Shown here: piece by piece, positions 23,612-35,727 of the stretch
Layout: each line of letters starts with the position of its first letter
Position numbering within the stretch: position 1 is the first letter of the stretch
Assembly: GCF_025118155.1 (NCBI RefSeq)
Contig: NW_026251396.1
Span: forward strand, 647,501-711,500
Direction of reading: 5' to 3'
DNA length: 64,000 bases
Source of the DNA: Cokeromyces recurvatus
Lineage: Eukaryota; Mucoromycota; Mucoromycetes; Mucorales; Mucoraceae
Notes under the pieces: model-generated
What the model was told of the DNA's origin: nothing
The model's database searches: none
Seen by the model: only the letters and a program-made list of their open reading frames with translations
Made by a program: the position numbers and the translations under genes

Positions 23612-24334
23612 ATGGGGTTTGAAAATTTTACGCTTTGTTATCAAAGGCAACAAATAAGCATGATTCTTAATATTTAATCTCAGACTTTAACTCCGTCTTT
23701 TTTTTCAGGATTTTAGTCTATTTCCCTTAAACGAATCAAAGCTTGTTTCCACTTTGTCATATTATTACTATTATTACTATTATTATTATTAAAAAATGTT
23801 ACATTACAAGCTTTACATTCCCCTATAAATTTTAAAAAAAATTATCAGATAGAATTGACATTTTATTCCATAATAAAAATACATTTGCATATTATATAAT
23901 TGAAATAAGAAAACAAAATGGCAAGGTTATTTAACAGAGTTCCAGACAATTTAGTAAAAATAGAATGAAATATATGCAGATCTGACTTGAAAAGAATTAG
24001 AGGTATTCATACACATATTAAGTATACTTCTTTGATATACGATGAATAGAAAAGGGTCTACCATCATACATATTTCAATAACTAAATGACTATTTGATTA
24101 TATAAGATAACAAAAAAAAAAAAAAAAAAAAAGTAAAGAAAATTCTAAAGTGTCTAAAATAACATTTTATTATATTCCGAAGAATAGGTTATATATTTAA
24201 CACTTTTGGATAAATCTATATGCCATTATTTATTTCACTTAAAATATTTAGATAGCTTTAGCCCGAAAAATAGTCTATGGTTTTTTTTTTTTATAAAACT
24301 TGATATTATATACACCATTTTATATTACCGAAAT
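23612..24334. other. Convergent 3' intergenic region
   Basis: Between the 3' ends of the velvet gene (plus) and DBP9 (minus). AT-rich, with ATT trinucleotide repeats near 23760-23790 and an A run near 24112-24131. No gene seen. Confidence 0.6.
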
Positions 24335-26027
24335 TTATTTACGACGAATCACTTTCAAAGGATCCTTACGTTTCTATAAAATACAGTTAATAAATAAGAA
24401 AAAAAAACATGGACAAATATTTACCTTATTTGCACCCTTTTTAAATGCCCCTCTTTTACGTTTTTGAAAAGGTACGTCCTCTGTTATTGCTGTATTTGCC
24501 ATTGCAGCAGGAACTGCAATTCGAGGCATCAAATAAGAAGGAACATGCTTCAAATGTTGCTGCACACGAGCTGGTTGTAATGCATGATCATGTCTCAAAA
24601 ACTCTAAATCCTTTGGCTTATCCTCAAAGTGAGCTTTCAGTTTTTCACTATTTAGAATTTCTTGCTTGATTTCCTTGATTCTAGCTTCTTTAATGGCTAC
24701 CTTATTAACTGCCTTTAAAGCATCTTCAATACGATACTTGAAGCCCTCGACATTCTTCTTTTCAAAAGTATAAGGCTTCAACTCAGCACCTTTAGCTTCT
24801 TGCTGTTGAAGGACTCGCTCAAAAACAGCATCATCATTTACATTTTTACCTCGACTCACGTCTTTACGACCTTCAACATGATCCGAAGTTACGACAAATG
24901 ATAAACTCATACCGCGTTGTCCTCCTCGTGCTGTACGACCAATACGATGTGTATAAGCTTTAGATGACATAGGAAAATCAAAGTTAATAACTGCAGCAAC
25001 GCCCTGAAAATCGATACCTCGAGAAACACCATATTCTTTATCACGTTGGATAGTCTTCTTATTCTTCTTCTTGAGTTCTTTATAAGTTGTTAATAAAAAT
25101 AATTAAAGCAAACACTTTTACTTATTTATCCTTTACCTTTTTTACTGCTTTCTTTTTCTTGATCATCGTCTTCCTCTTCTTCGTCCTCACTGTCTTGTTC
25201 TCCTTTTAATTCGGCCTCATCTGTTGCAATTAAATAATCATATATACCCCTATTAAATTCCTCAACAATATGATATCTCGAATTTAGTGGTAATTCTGAA
25301 TTCAATACACATGATTTGATTGAAAATTGCTCCAAAAATAATTTAAGCTTGTAACAACGATCAATGTCATTCACAAATAATAAAATCTTGCCCTTGATCA
25401 ATCGCAATTTTAACAACACAAATGTAAACAAAAACTTTTCAAATTCAGTACATTTGACCATATATTGTGTAAGTGACTGTATCTCTTCTTTAGTATCCTC
25501 TAAAGCTAAAATGGCGGGTTTCTTTAAAATAAGACCGCCCAAATCCTCAATTTCTTTAGTAAAGGTGGCAGACATTAACAAAGTTTGGTATATTTTGGGC
25601 AAGTATGTGAGGATTTTGCGAACATCATTTTCATAGCCAAATGAAAGGACAAGATCAGCTTCATCAATAACGAGTGTTTCAAGAGATTGCTGCAGATGCA
25701 TTGATTGTGCTTCTAAATGACCGAGAGCACGGCTTGGTGTAGATACAATAATATCGGGTTTTTCAGCAAGTAAAGGCCTATAAATTGTGTTAATATTAAT
25801 CTTCATAGTAAAACGGTTTATAGCTTACTTTTGAAGTTGAATGGACATTTGACTTGCCAAGTTAGCAACCTTTACTAAAGTATTAGCATACACTAAAAGC
25901 TTATTGATATGATTGGTAACTTGTTCTGCTAATTCACGAGTAGGTACCAAGATCAACGCCTTAATGGATGCTTCTGCATCTAATGACTGAACCGATTTTA
26001 TTTAGCTACAAACATTTCTAATATACA

Positions 26028-26058
<31 letters not shown>

Positions 26059-26279
26059 ATATATACCTCTTTATGCTTCAAAATCTTTTGAATGATGGGC
26101 ATTGCATAAGCGGCTGTCTTACCACTACCCGTACGTGCACGGGCAAGGATGTCTTTCCCAGCCAAAGCTAATGGTATACCCTGTGCTTGAATAGGTGTAG
26201 GTCGAGTAAAATCTAGTTGGGCAATAGCTCTTGCTAATCGTGGATCAAAATTAAATGATGCAAATGTTTGATCAGTCAT
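24335..26279 (-). CDS. DBP9: DEAD-box RNA helicase DBP9 (DDX56 family)
   Basis: Dbp9/DDX56 is a nucleolar ATP-dependent RNA helicase needed for 60S subunit assembly. The start at 26279 reads [19 protein letters not shown]. Helicase motifs appear in order: Q-motif [15 protein letters not shown], motif [13 protein letters not shown], Ia PTRELAEQ, Ib [27 protein letters not shown] (DEAD), [15 protein letters not shown], a [13 protein letters not shown] stretch, and [16 protein letters not shown] highly acidic Asp/Glu insertion (residues after [17 protein letters not shown]) sits between motifs IV and V, typical of Dbp9. The C-terminus is basic and ends [12 protein letters not shown], with TAA at 24337-24335. 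About six exons. Confidence 0.92.
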
Positions 26280-26576
26280 GATTAAGAATAAGAAAAAAAA
26301 AAAAAAAAAGTTGTTTTCAAGCCTTTTTTTTTTTTCCAGTAATCTAAAATTCATATAAAATTAAGTCACTAAATAGTCACAAAACATCCTTCTTCAACAT
26401 GTAACTTTTATTGCATAAGACCTTTAATGAAATCAAAGCATTATATAACATTTTATCTTTTCTTTCCCCTTTTTTTTTTTGTTGTTTTCTTTATTTTATA
26501 ATAATAACTGCATTACACATATAAACATGGATCTATATTTACTTTAATAACACAATAAAATGACAAAATATTCCAT

Positions 26577-26953
26577 TTATTTAAGAGGAACAAACTTAGA
26601 AGAGTGAGTGGCACCAATACCAGGACGACCGTGCTTAACAGGCTTGTAGGTGATGGAGAACTCACCAAGATAATGACCAACCATTTCAGGCTTGATTTCA
26701 ACTTGGTTGAAGGTCTTACCGTTGTAAATACCAACGATGGAGCCAATCATTTCAGGAACAATGATCATGTTACGAAGGTGGGTCTTAACGACCTCAGGCT
26801 TTTCACCAGCAGGGGCGTTCTTCTTGGCAGCACGAAGTTTCTTAATGAGGCCCATGGGCTTACGCTTAAGACCACGTTGGAATCTTCTACGAGCACGGCA
26901 GTGAACGAGCTCCATGAACTAAAAAATATGCAAATACCGTCCGTTAGTCTATT

Positions 26954-26985
<32 letters not shown>

Positions 26986-27422
26986 GTTTACCTGTTCAGA
27001 AGATAAGTCTAAGAGTTGTTCAAGATCAACACCACGGTAGGTGAACTTACGGAAAGTTCTCTTTCTTTGAGTAGCTTGCTCGTCAGCCTAATAAACAGAA
27101 AAAAAAAAGTAAGAAACGGGGGACTGAATATAATAGCATCTCCGCCCTCCATCCATCAATCTTTAATAATAATAAAAATATTAGATTCTCTCATTGAAGC
27201 TAAAATGACATGTCATAAAATTGAAGAAACTGAACCGAGATAAATAAAAAAAAAATACATTTATTCTACATAACGTGCATTGATATTTTGTATCTAAAAA
27301 AAAAAAAGCTGAACTGGTTGGAAAGTGGCACTTTTTTTTTTCCTCGTAACGCATATAGTATTCAATTACTTTTGATAGATAGATGGATGGATGGCTGGTT
27401 GGATGGATGGATACATTACCAT
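26577..27422 (-). CDS. RPS15: 40S ribosomal protein S15 (uS19)
   Basis: Three exons give 146 residues, the family's usual size. Exon 3 (26918-26577) reads [20 protein letters not shown] and continues through [20 protein letters not shown] and [20 protein letters not shown], ending SSKFVPLK. Exon 2 (27087-26992) reads [20 protein letters not shown] and is in phase 0 at both ends. The first exon must therefore supply whole codons. An ATG immediately followed by a GTAATG donor lies at 27422-27420, so the initiator codon would be alone on its exon with a 332-bp intron (27419-27088) behind it. The body is certain; the one-codon first exon is inferred. The intron contains GATG repeats. The protein sits in the head of the small subunit near the decoding site. 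Confidence 0.92.
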
Positions 27423-27693
27423 AACTGTTTCAAAAGATGCAGGAAAAGAAGGATATTGCTAACGATGGCTGCCTTTTGTCGTTGCTCCACCAATGAGTTC
27501 GACTTTTCGGGATATTCATACTCCGTCCATTAAGAGGATCATCAAAAAGGCATTTCCTTACAATTTCAATAAATAATTGTCCCCCTCCCCCTTTTTTTTT
27601 TTTTTTTCTCATCACAAGTATTCAAATATAAAAAGCAAAATATTTATTTATTGTGATATAGTATATACATTTCTAATATAGGATACAATCTAA

Positions 27694-30600
27694 TTATTTC
27701 TTTACACGGCCTGTGTATGTAACCTTTTGTTCGCGTCTACCCTTCTTCTTGATCACCTTGCTCAAAGGAATATAACTATAAGGATCCACTTGACCCTTAC
27801 GCTTAACATCACCGCCAGCCTTCTAATATATTAAAATAATATTAGATATATAAACAATATATAAATATATACATATACATATATTCATAAAACTAATAAT
27901 ACGAAGCTTACCTTTGATCGGAACTCTTTACCAATTCTTTCATATTTCTTAACTGGCTTTTTAACCTTTGATTTGGGTTCATCATCATCATCATCCACTT
28001 CCATAGCATCGCCATTCTTGGACTTTTTGAATTTAATTCTGTTTCGCTTATCACGAATAAATCCATCAGGATTTGTGACGTGTTGCATGTAATAATCTTC
28101 TTCTGCCTCTTCTTCACTTTCCTCTTCTTTCTTAGCACTTGGTTCATTAATCACAAGACGTCCGTCTTCACCTTCAGCAAATTCATTACGAATATTCTTA
28201 GCAGTGCGTCGTGCTGTGGGCTTAGATGATGAAATACGTCCTAAAGCTGATCGATCCAAGAAATCAAGTGGCTCATCATCACCTTCACGAATAAACGCAG
28301 CTTGTTGTTGCTTTTTAGCCTTGTGTTGTTTGAGGGCTGTAGCAGCTGCCTTTAGTGTTACATTATCATTATCATTATCTTCATCATCCTCATCATCAAT
28401 TTCACTTTCAGAGCCGTATAAAACTTCTTCGTAGGCATCTTGGAAGTTACCGCCCTTCTTAGCCAAAGCACGAGCGCCACTTTCATCATCGCTATCTTCA
28501 ACTGTTGTTTGCTTTCTTCTCTTTGCTCTCAATCGTCGTTTTTGAATATTCACAATCATTTTCTTATCTTCCTCGGGCATCAAATTAGCCACAGTTTCGT
28601 ATCCGAATCGTCGAATCAATCGTTCTAACAAATGACGAACTTTAACCTTAAAATGAGCCTTATGTTGATGTTGACATGTCAATAATGATTGAACTATTTG
28701 TGGTAATTGGGGTTGTAAAATAGCGGTATCCAAAACTACAACAGATACCTTAACGTATCCGATTGCAGCCTTTACAATTTCACGGTTATTAGAGCCCACG
28801 AGTACTTGAATTGTCTGCAAGAGTTCAGTTGTGATTCCAATGTCAAGTTGCTCACGGAATTCAAAGAAGAGACGTGAAAGAGCCCCAACGGTAGCACCAA
28901 TCATATGCGCTGTTGTACCTGCTAAACCAGCTGTCACCATTGTAAAGTATTCTTGAAGTGTCGCTTGTGCATCAGGAACACCTTCAAGACCTTCGAGACG
29001 ACTATTCTTAACAATGCCACCTTGTTGCATTCTATGAGCCATTGATACTAGCAATTCGAAAGCAACCTCTCGGGTCTTTTCATTATTGTCTTTTGTAGCT
29101 AATACGACTTCTGACAAAACTGCAGGAATAAAATGAAGGTCTTGAGAGGGCAAGAGAGGTACTAGTTCGCTAATTGTCTTGATACGATCCTTCTTTGCAG
29201 AGTTTGTACAATGGATTGTTGACTCTAAAAGATGTTGCTGTAATGATTCGATGAACTGCAGGATGACCTCACGACCATTGGCAACACGCATCAAATGAGT
29301 CAATACCTTATAGCCCTTCTTTTGCAAAACAGGATCATTTTCTCTAGTTAATAAAGTTGTTACAGTACCATTATACAATAAACCACAGGATTCAGCATCC
29401 AAGAAAGGAATCATAATAATAGCCAAATCCAACATTGTATGTGACATTGGTGACTGGCCTGAAGAATCACCCACAGTCTCAGTGCTTTCAAGAGCTTGAG
29501 AAAGCATACCTAAAACCTTCTTAAATGTTGTATTAATATCCTCAGCACTTGTAATTGTTAAATAGGTTTTGATGACATCTGCCATAAATCCACGAAACTG
29601 AGCTGGAATCTGACTAAAAACATTAAAGAAGACTGCCAAGTAGTTAACAGCATATTGACTCATATGCTGTAAATTTTGCTGAGCTTCCACTTTTGTAACA
29701 CCATAAGCACGCATCAAATGGGCGTCATCTGCGGATGATTTTAAAAGTGTTTGATTTTTCTCAACAAGTAACTGCAAGGCTTGAGCGATTGTAGGTCTTA
29801 GCTCAGGTTGTGTATAAAGTAAGGAACTAAAACGTTCAGCAACATTTGTATTGAAAGCACGCACTAAATCCACTGGTAAATCACAAAAACCAGGTGATAA
29901 ACTCCAAATTTGGTTAACGAGAGTGTCATAGATTTTGGCTTGCATTTCAAGTTCACGGGAACGTGCTTGATCAGCTTTCTGAGCGAGTCGATCACCAAGG
30001 GGTACTAAGACATTGGCAAAGTAACTAAGTGTAGTATTGGTTGTGTATGTTTTGAGGAGAGGCAATAAGAAGGCACGTCCTACTTGTCCATTAGTTTGTT
30101 CAAGATTTAGAGGTAAAATACGTAAAAAGTTTTCTGGACCCATGGTTGAGATAGCAACACCTAAGGTCTTATCTAATTGTTCTTTATAAGTTTCAGAAGG
30201 TGATAAACGAAGTTCGCCTAAAAGAGCTACACAACCATTCATCAACGTGGCAGCGTAATGATTTAATTTGTTAAACATTGCTTGCTGTACAGTCATGATA
30301 TGTGTCCAAGCAGGTTGGAAATGAACGCCAAGACCTGTTTCAAGTGATTGAATAATTTCTGTTAAACTGTTATTTGACTCAGAATCAGTTTCTTCAATAA
30401 GAGAATCAGTAATACAATATTCAATCAAAGTACAAAGACAGTTAGCAATTTGACGATGACATCTAGACTCTTGTTGAAAATCATTGAAGATCAAGTTGAA
30501 AATAACAGAAAGATCGTTAGCACATTGATAAGCATTGAGTCTAGTATTAAAAAAAAGGGAAGATCAAAAGCTAATTTTAGTTACTGTTTATAAAAATAAA

Positions 30601-31945
30601 AATATGTAATAGAATAAGTATGAGTAACTTACTTGGAATAGGCTGGGAAGGCCTTACTGACAATTAAGAGCCAAGGAGGTAAAAGACGTTCGTCTATAGC
30701 TGCAGGTTTTAATTCACAAATAGCCTAATTAAAAATTAAAACTATTAATAAAATCATCTAACTCGTTTTTTTTTTGGTCTTCATTTATTTTACACGAAGC
30801 AATCCAGTAAATTTATCTGAATCCATATCCATTTCTTCAGCATCAAAAAGTGCCTCAAATACATCAAAGGCTGCTTTGGTAAGGAAAATATTGTTAAATT
30901 TAGGAAGTTGAAGTAAAGTGTGACATAATGTAGAAAATTTCTATTTTATTAACGTTAGTAATTATGCTCGTTTTGATTTTATATAAAACTTACATTAGGT
31001 GGCCAATAAGGAACAATAGTGTGAAGTAAAGCCAACATTTGTTGAGCAGCATTCTGATTTGTTTTTGAAGTTTCTTGTAGGACTCGAAGAATGAAATCAG
31101 CTGTCATATCAGCTGCAGGATGAACAGCAGTGGGTGGAGGAGGTCTAGATAAGATATTACGAACAGCATCTTGAGCCCTTTTGCGTGCCTTGGGTGATGC
31201 ATTTGCACTCAAGATAAGCAACTGTTGGTATGCCTTTTTTGTTGTGGGCATAGACCAATTGGGACCATCTTGAGAAGCTAAAAGTTCTTGAAGACAACCA
31301 ATAATAGAACGAACTATAGGTTGCTCCTCCTTATGTTCTTCAAATACCTTTTCAATAATCGAAACAATATCGCTGAATTTGGATCGAAGGACAGAGTGGG
31401 GAAGACTTGAATGATAAATAAAAGAAAATGTTAGTAATACTATCATTTCCTAAGTGTAATATATACTTTACAAAGGAAAAACTTCATCCAATAAATAAAG
31501 TAGAGCACCCACTAAATCTTTAGATCCTTGAGAAGATTGTAGAGTGGTCATCTATTGATAACAAGAAAAATTTTTTTTATTAGTTTTTATTTATCAAACG
31601 AAATAATGACATTTTTTTTTACCATTGTACCAAAGTAAGCAAGAGGAGAGAGTTGTTCATTCTTTTCAGTAATTGTCTAAGGGAATTGAATGTTAGTTTT
31701 TTTTTTAAGAGAAAAAAAAAAGAAATCGATTATTAGAGCTTACCTCCTCGATAGCAAGTAAAGTTTGGGCATACTATAATAATAGATCAACCAGTTAGTA
31801 ATTTACGATCTTGTTTTGAAGGAAAGATCTAATGTAAATCTTTTTCTCGTTGTTAGTTTTTATAAAACTAATTCTTATTTACCAGTTTTTGATTGTCCAA
31901 TTTGGAGTTAATTTGTTTTCTTATTCTATCTAACTTGGCCTCCAT
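27694..31945 (-). CDS. RRP12: Ribosomal RNA processing protein RRP12 (HEAT-repeat export factor)
   Basis: Rrp12 is a HEAT-repeat protein that helps export both ribosomal subunits and process pre-rRNA. The start at 31945 is MEAKLDRIRKQINSKLDNQK. Small 5' exons encode YAQTLLAIEE, TITEKNEQLSPLAYFGTMV and TTLQSSQGSKDLVGALLYLL, then a larger exon (about 31440-30995), two medium ones, and a giant exon (about 30540-27911). That exon holds most HEAT-like helices, including RHLLERLIRRFGYETVANLM, the usual end of the helical part. The tail is acidic (SDDESGAR, YGSESEIDDEDDEDNDNDN) and then basic. The final exon ends KKKGRREQKVTYTGRVKK, TAA at 27696-27694. The 196-bp gap to the divergent zinc-finger gene contains a GAAAATTTTC palindrome (32013-32022), resembling the yeast RRPE element of ribosome-biogenesis promoters. 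Confidence 0.92.
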
Positions 31946-32141
31946 TTTGTATAGTAGAAGAATAAATTCAAAGTAGAATTAAACTTTTTTTTTATTTTTA
32001 TTTTTTGTAGAAGAAAATTTTCAATTTCCAGACTGTTTGTGACTTTTATCTATTTGCAGTTATACATCATTTAAACATGTTTCTCCTCTTTTATTCTACA
32101 AACTGTTTTTTTTTTTGTTTTTTTTTGGTTTATTTTCTATA

Positions 32142-32935
32142 ATGGACCTTCAGCAGAACATTACATTACCTCAAGAAGAACAAAAACTAGTTTGTGAATG
32201 GAATAATTGCAATAAAGTGTTTCCCGATCATCCTTCTTTAGCTTCTCATCTTTCTGAAGATCACGTAGGATGGAAGAAAGGTGATTACTATTGTGACTGG
32301 AAAAACTGTGCAAGACAGGGTGCTAAATGTCATAATCGATTTGCATTAATGATGCATTTAAGAATTCATACAGGTGAAAAGCCATATGAATGTAATTTTG
32401 CTAATTGCGGTCAAACGTAATCTCTTGATACAAGTTGTTATAAAGACAAATATTGATATTTTTTTGGGATAGATTTGGTAGAATGGATGCTTTAGCAAGA
32501 CACAAAAAAGCAGAGCATGGAGAAAATCTTTCTTCGCCTTCAAAGACAAAACATCATTCTTTGTCACCTCTTTTGAATCCAACAAATAAAAGATCATCAC
32601 CCAATAAAAAACTAACATTATCGCCAAGCATCAGTAAAATAAAAATAATTACAAGCGAAAATATGGAGTTATCTTCCGATAATAACGACTCTGATGATTC
32701 TTTCCAAGTTACATTAGAATCTCGTAGTACAAAAATAGTACCTGGCTCAGATTATGCAAAATATCGTTTAGCTAAAGCTCAATTACGATATCTTTTAAGG
32801 GAAAATGAAATGCTTCAAGATGAATATGAATCAACACAAAAGAAATTAAAAAGAATGAAAACGGAAAGAAGAGTTTTACTGGATGCTCTTATGGCCGCTG
32901 AAAAACAAGAGGATGAAATAACTGAAGTTATTTAA
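32142..32935 (+). CDS. C2H2 zinc-finger protein with C-terminal coiled coil (Iec1/YY1-like?)
   Basis: Two exons, 32142-32416 and 32473-32935, join GQT to FGRMDALARHKKAEHG. Three C2H2-type fingers are visible: CEWNNCNKVF...HLSEDH, CDWKNC...HLRIH (with an insertion), and CNFANCGQTFGRMDALARH. The HTGEKPYEC linker is canonical. A Ser/Asn-rich linker follows, then a charged helical segment (YAKYRLAKAQLRYLLRENEM; KLKRMKTERRVLLDALMAAE) that looks like a coiled coil. The layout (GLI/YY1-like fingers plus a C-terminal helix) reminds me of fission-yeast Iec1, the INO80 remodeller subunit, but this is a resemblance only. It is divergent from RRP12 with 196 bp between start codons. Confidence 0.8.
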
Positions 32936-33007
32936 ATAATCTATCAATAATAAAAAAAAAAAAAAAAATGTAAGGGGAAGGGGAATATGTATACATATAT
33001 ATAAAAA

Positions 33008-33372
33008 TTATGCGTGAATTTGGATATCTTTTCGATAGTCTTGATAAGAAGGTGGAGGTGGTATTGGACCTTCTGGTTCAAATGGAGGAGGAGGTTGAGG
33101 GTTATTTCTTATTGTAGGCATGAGTATACATACTTCTTGCCTATTATTTGATTGTGGATAAACTACTATATATTTATGAACATAATAAGTTCGATTTGTA
33201 ACTATAAAAGAAAACTACTTTTCATTATTATTATTATTATACTACCTTCTGAAGATGTAGTAGAAGAATTACGAGACGCTATTCGACGTCGTCTTATCGC
33301 TAAAAAGAATGCTATTAATAATAAAAAGACACATAATAGCCATAAAGCATTAAATTCTATTGTCGACGCCAT
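33008..33372 (-). CDS. Small single-pass membrane protein with PPSY (PPxY) motif
   Basis: Hand-assembled from two exons, 33372-33246 and 33201-33008, with a GTAGTA...TTATAG intron. It encodes 106 residues. Residues ~7-25 (EFNALWLLCVFLLLIAFFLA) form one membrane helix followed by IRRRRIASR, a positive stop-transfer that predicts the N-terminus outside and the tail cytosolic. The tail runs TNRTYYVHKYIVVYPQSNNR, then a Pro-rich C-terminus NNPQPPPPFEPEGPIPPPPS closing with SYQDYRKDIQIHA. The PPSY within it is a PPxY motif, the docking site for WW domains of Rsp5/NEDD4 ubiquitin ligases. Yeast Rsp5 membrane adaptors and animal WBP1/VOPP1/Shisa proteins share this plan. I do not recognise a named family. 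It is divergent from TRM10 with 190 bp between starts. Confidence 0.75.
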
Positions 33373-33562
33373 AGTAAATAAATAAATAAAAACAACAAAG
33401 AAAAGAAAAGAATTACAAACAACTAAAAACTAAAAACTAAAAATATACTTGTGTAAAGCTGCGGGAAAGTTTATCATTATTAAGTCACGAATTTTTTCTT
33501 TAAAAAAAAAATAAACTTTTTCTCTCTTTTTATTTTATTTTTTTTTTCGAAATTAAATAATC

Positions 33563-34678
33563 ATGACAGATCTACCTGATTCATCACCATCCACTTCTAA
33601 TAAAATAGTTCCCAACAATGAGAACATAAACTCATCTGAAAAATCTAATATTCGTGTCTTTATGGGAAAACAGTATGATATTACCGATCCTCGTTTCAAA
33701 GGACTTAGTAAAAATGCCATCAAGAAAATCCTCAAAGATGAAATCTGGGAAGAAACTAAACCAATGCGTAACAAAGAGAAACGGGAAAAGTATAAACGAA
33801 AACGAGCTGAACGTCAAAAACTTGAAAGTCAAGGATTACTTGAACGATTACCTAAACGACCAAAGGCAAAGAACATGATAATTGGTCAAATAGGCATTAT
33901 TATTGATTGTTCCTATTCAAGCTATATGATCGACAAGGAGTTGAGTTCGTTGAGACAACAAATTGTTCGTTGTTATAGTGCTAATGTACGTGCTCAGAAG
34001 GAATCATTCAATATGATGCTGACATCGTTTGATGAGGCCCTTAAGAAGCAAATGGATGCTAAAGCCCCTAGTTGGCAAAACTGGAAGAATATAAAAATAA
34101 CAAATGAATCATATTTAGATGTGATGGGTGAAGATCAAAAAGAAAATTTGGTCTATTTAACAGCAGATTCAAAACATGTGGCTCATGAGTTGGAAGAAGG
34201 TAAAACGTATATTATTGGTGGTATCGTCGATAAAAATAGATATAAGGTACATCTATAATTCGGCCTCTACATATAGAGTATTAATTTTAGTTTATGTTAG
34301 AATTTATGCTACGAAAAAGCAGAAAGCCAAGGTATTAAAACAGCACAATTACCAATTGGTGATTATATCCATATGGCGTCAAGAAAAGTGTTAACAGTAA
34401 ATCAAGTAATGGAGATTATGGTAAAATGGCTTGATTGTCGTGATTGGGAACAAGCCTTTAAAGAAGTCATTCCAGAAAGAAAATTAAAAGATAGCACCTT
34501 TATTAATCAACATAATAGTAGTAATAATAATAGTGATGTGGAAAGCGAAAATGCTCATGATGTAGTGAATAACGAGAATGGTACACCCGAAGATAAGGAG
34601 GAAATTCAAGAGGAAATGAATACATTAGAGGATAAAAATACAAGTACGTTAGAGGTCCAAGAGGAAAATAATGATTAA
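33563..34678 (+). CDS. TRM10: tRNA (guanine-9) N1-methyltransferase TRM10
   Basis: Trm10 is a SPOUT-fold SAM-dependent enzyme that methylates G9 of tRNAs. Two exons, 33563-about 34249 and about 34300-34678, join KNRYK to NLCYEKAESQGIKTAQLPIG. The N-terminal region (residues ~30-110) is Lys/Arg-rich (KREKYKRKRAERQKLESQG), typical for tRNA binding. The SPOUT domain begins IGIIIDCSYSSYMIDKELSS and includes NLVYLTADSKHVAHELEEGK, YIIGGIVDKNRYK, and the knot QLPIGDYIHMASRKVLTVNQ that forms the SAM site. The last ~60 residues are acidic and Asn-rich. Length and motif order are normal. Confidence 0.94.
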
Positions 34679-34812
34679 GAATGATAAAAAAAAAGGTTGC
34701 CTAAGCATCCAAAGTTTGCTCTTTTTTTTTTGCATAAGTGCTCATAAATTTTAGCAGTTCATTAGATTATTTTGTATATACATGCTATATATAACAATTA
34801 CAAAAATAAAGA

Positions 34813-35502
34813 TTAAATTTCTTCAAATTCAACATCTTCATCTTCATCGTCATCAACTTCATCCTCAACCATAGCTGTAACATTTGTTTCCTGACTTTTT
34901 TCATTATTAGACTGTGCAGCACTAATGGTATTATCCTCAAGCTGTTGCTCAGGCTGTTGCTCAGGCTGTTGCTCAGGTGCTAATGTATTGCCCTCAAATC
35001 CATCAATAGGATCAAAATCAGTTTTATCAGTCCTAACTGCAAACGCTTTTTCACTCTTCTGTTTCAAAACTGGTAATTCCTTTTCCCATTTTTCTATTTT
35101 ATCCATATATTTATTTATCGTATGCTTTTTAATCTCAATATCCTTCCTTAATAATTTATTCGACTATAAATGTATATGTAAAGAGTAAATATCATAAATC
35201 ATCCAAATTATATATTTTATTACCTCTTGAACAGATAGTTCTTTACTACTTAGAGCTTTTAGTTGAATATTCTTTAATTGACTTTCAAGTTCAAGAAATG
35301 ACGTTTTTAAAGTAACAATATGGGTATCAAGACTGTCTAAATATAAAGTTAGCTCTTCTTCTTTTTAAAAAATAAATAAATAAATAGATAAGCTTTTATT
35401 ACCTTTCGTACCTTCTTCTTTTCTTTGTGGATCACTTAAGATAGATTCTAAACATGCATCAAATGTTCTTGATAGCCGATCTGTTAATTCTATTAAGCTC
35501 AT
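34813..35502 (-). CDS. Mediator complex subunit MED28-like
   Basis: Three exons assemble about 170 residues: MSLIELTDRLSRTFDACLES (exon 1, from 35502), then DSLDTHIVTLKTSFLELESQ to SSKELSVQE, then SNKLLRKDIEIKKHTINKYM and DKIEKWEKELPVLKQK. The pattern, an LxDRLxxxFxAC start, a helical middle and a KD...KHxxKxxxWxxxL helix, matches metazoan MED28, a Mediator head-associated coiled-coil subunit. The assignment is from pattern memory and could be checked by profile search. The tail is a Pro-Glu-Gln-Gln repeat (three 12-bp units) and an acidic run ending VEFEEI. It is divergent from EBP2 with 225 bp between starts. Confidence 0.65.
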
Positions 35503-35537
35503 ACGTGTCTAATCTTTTCTTATACAAATATGAATAT

Positions 35538-35568
<31 letters not shown>

Positions 35569-35727
35569 GAGAGAGAGAAAAATAGGAATTTAAAAAAAAA
35601 GGCGGAGGTGACAAACGATGAACTAGCATGTGGCTTAGCATATAGATTGCGACTGGTTTTACTGGTACAGTTTAACTTTTTTGAAAAATAAATTATTATA
35701 TTTATTTCTTTTAAACACTTTAGTTAA

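Noticed and set aside
24445..24669. Plus-strand frame inside DBP9
   Set aside because: Shadow of the DBP9 C-terminal exon; no independent signals.
26604..27044. Plus-strand 146-codon frame over RPS15
   Set aside because: Antisense shadow of the ribosomal protein exons and intron.
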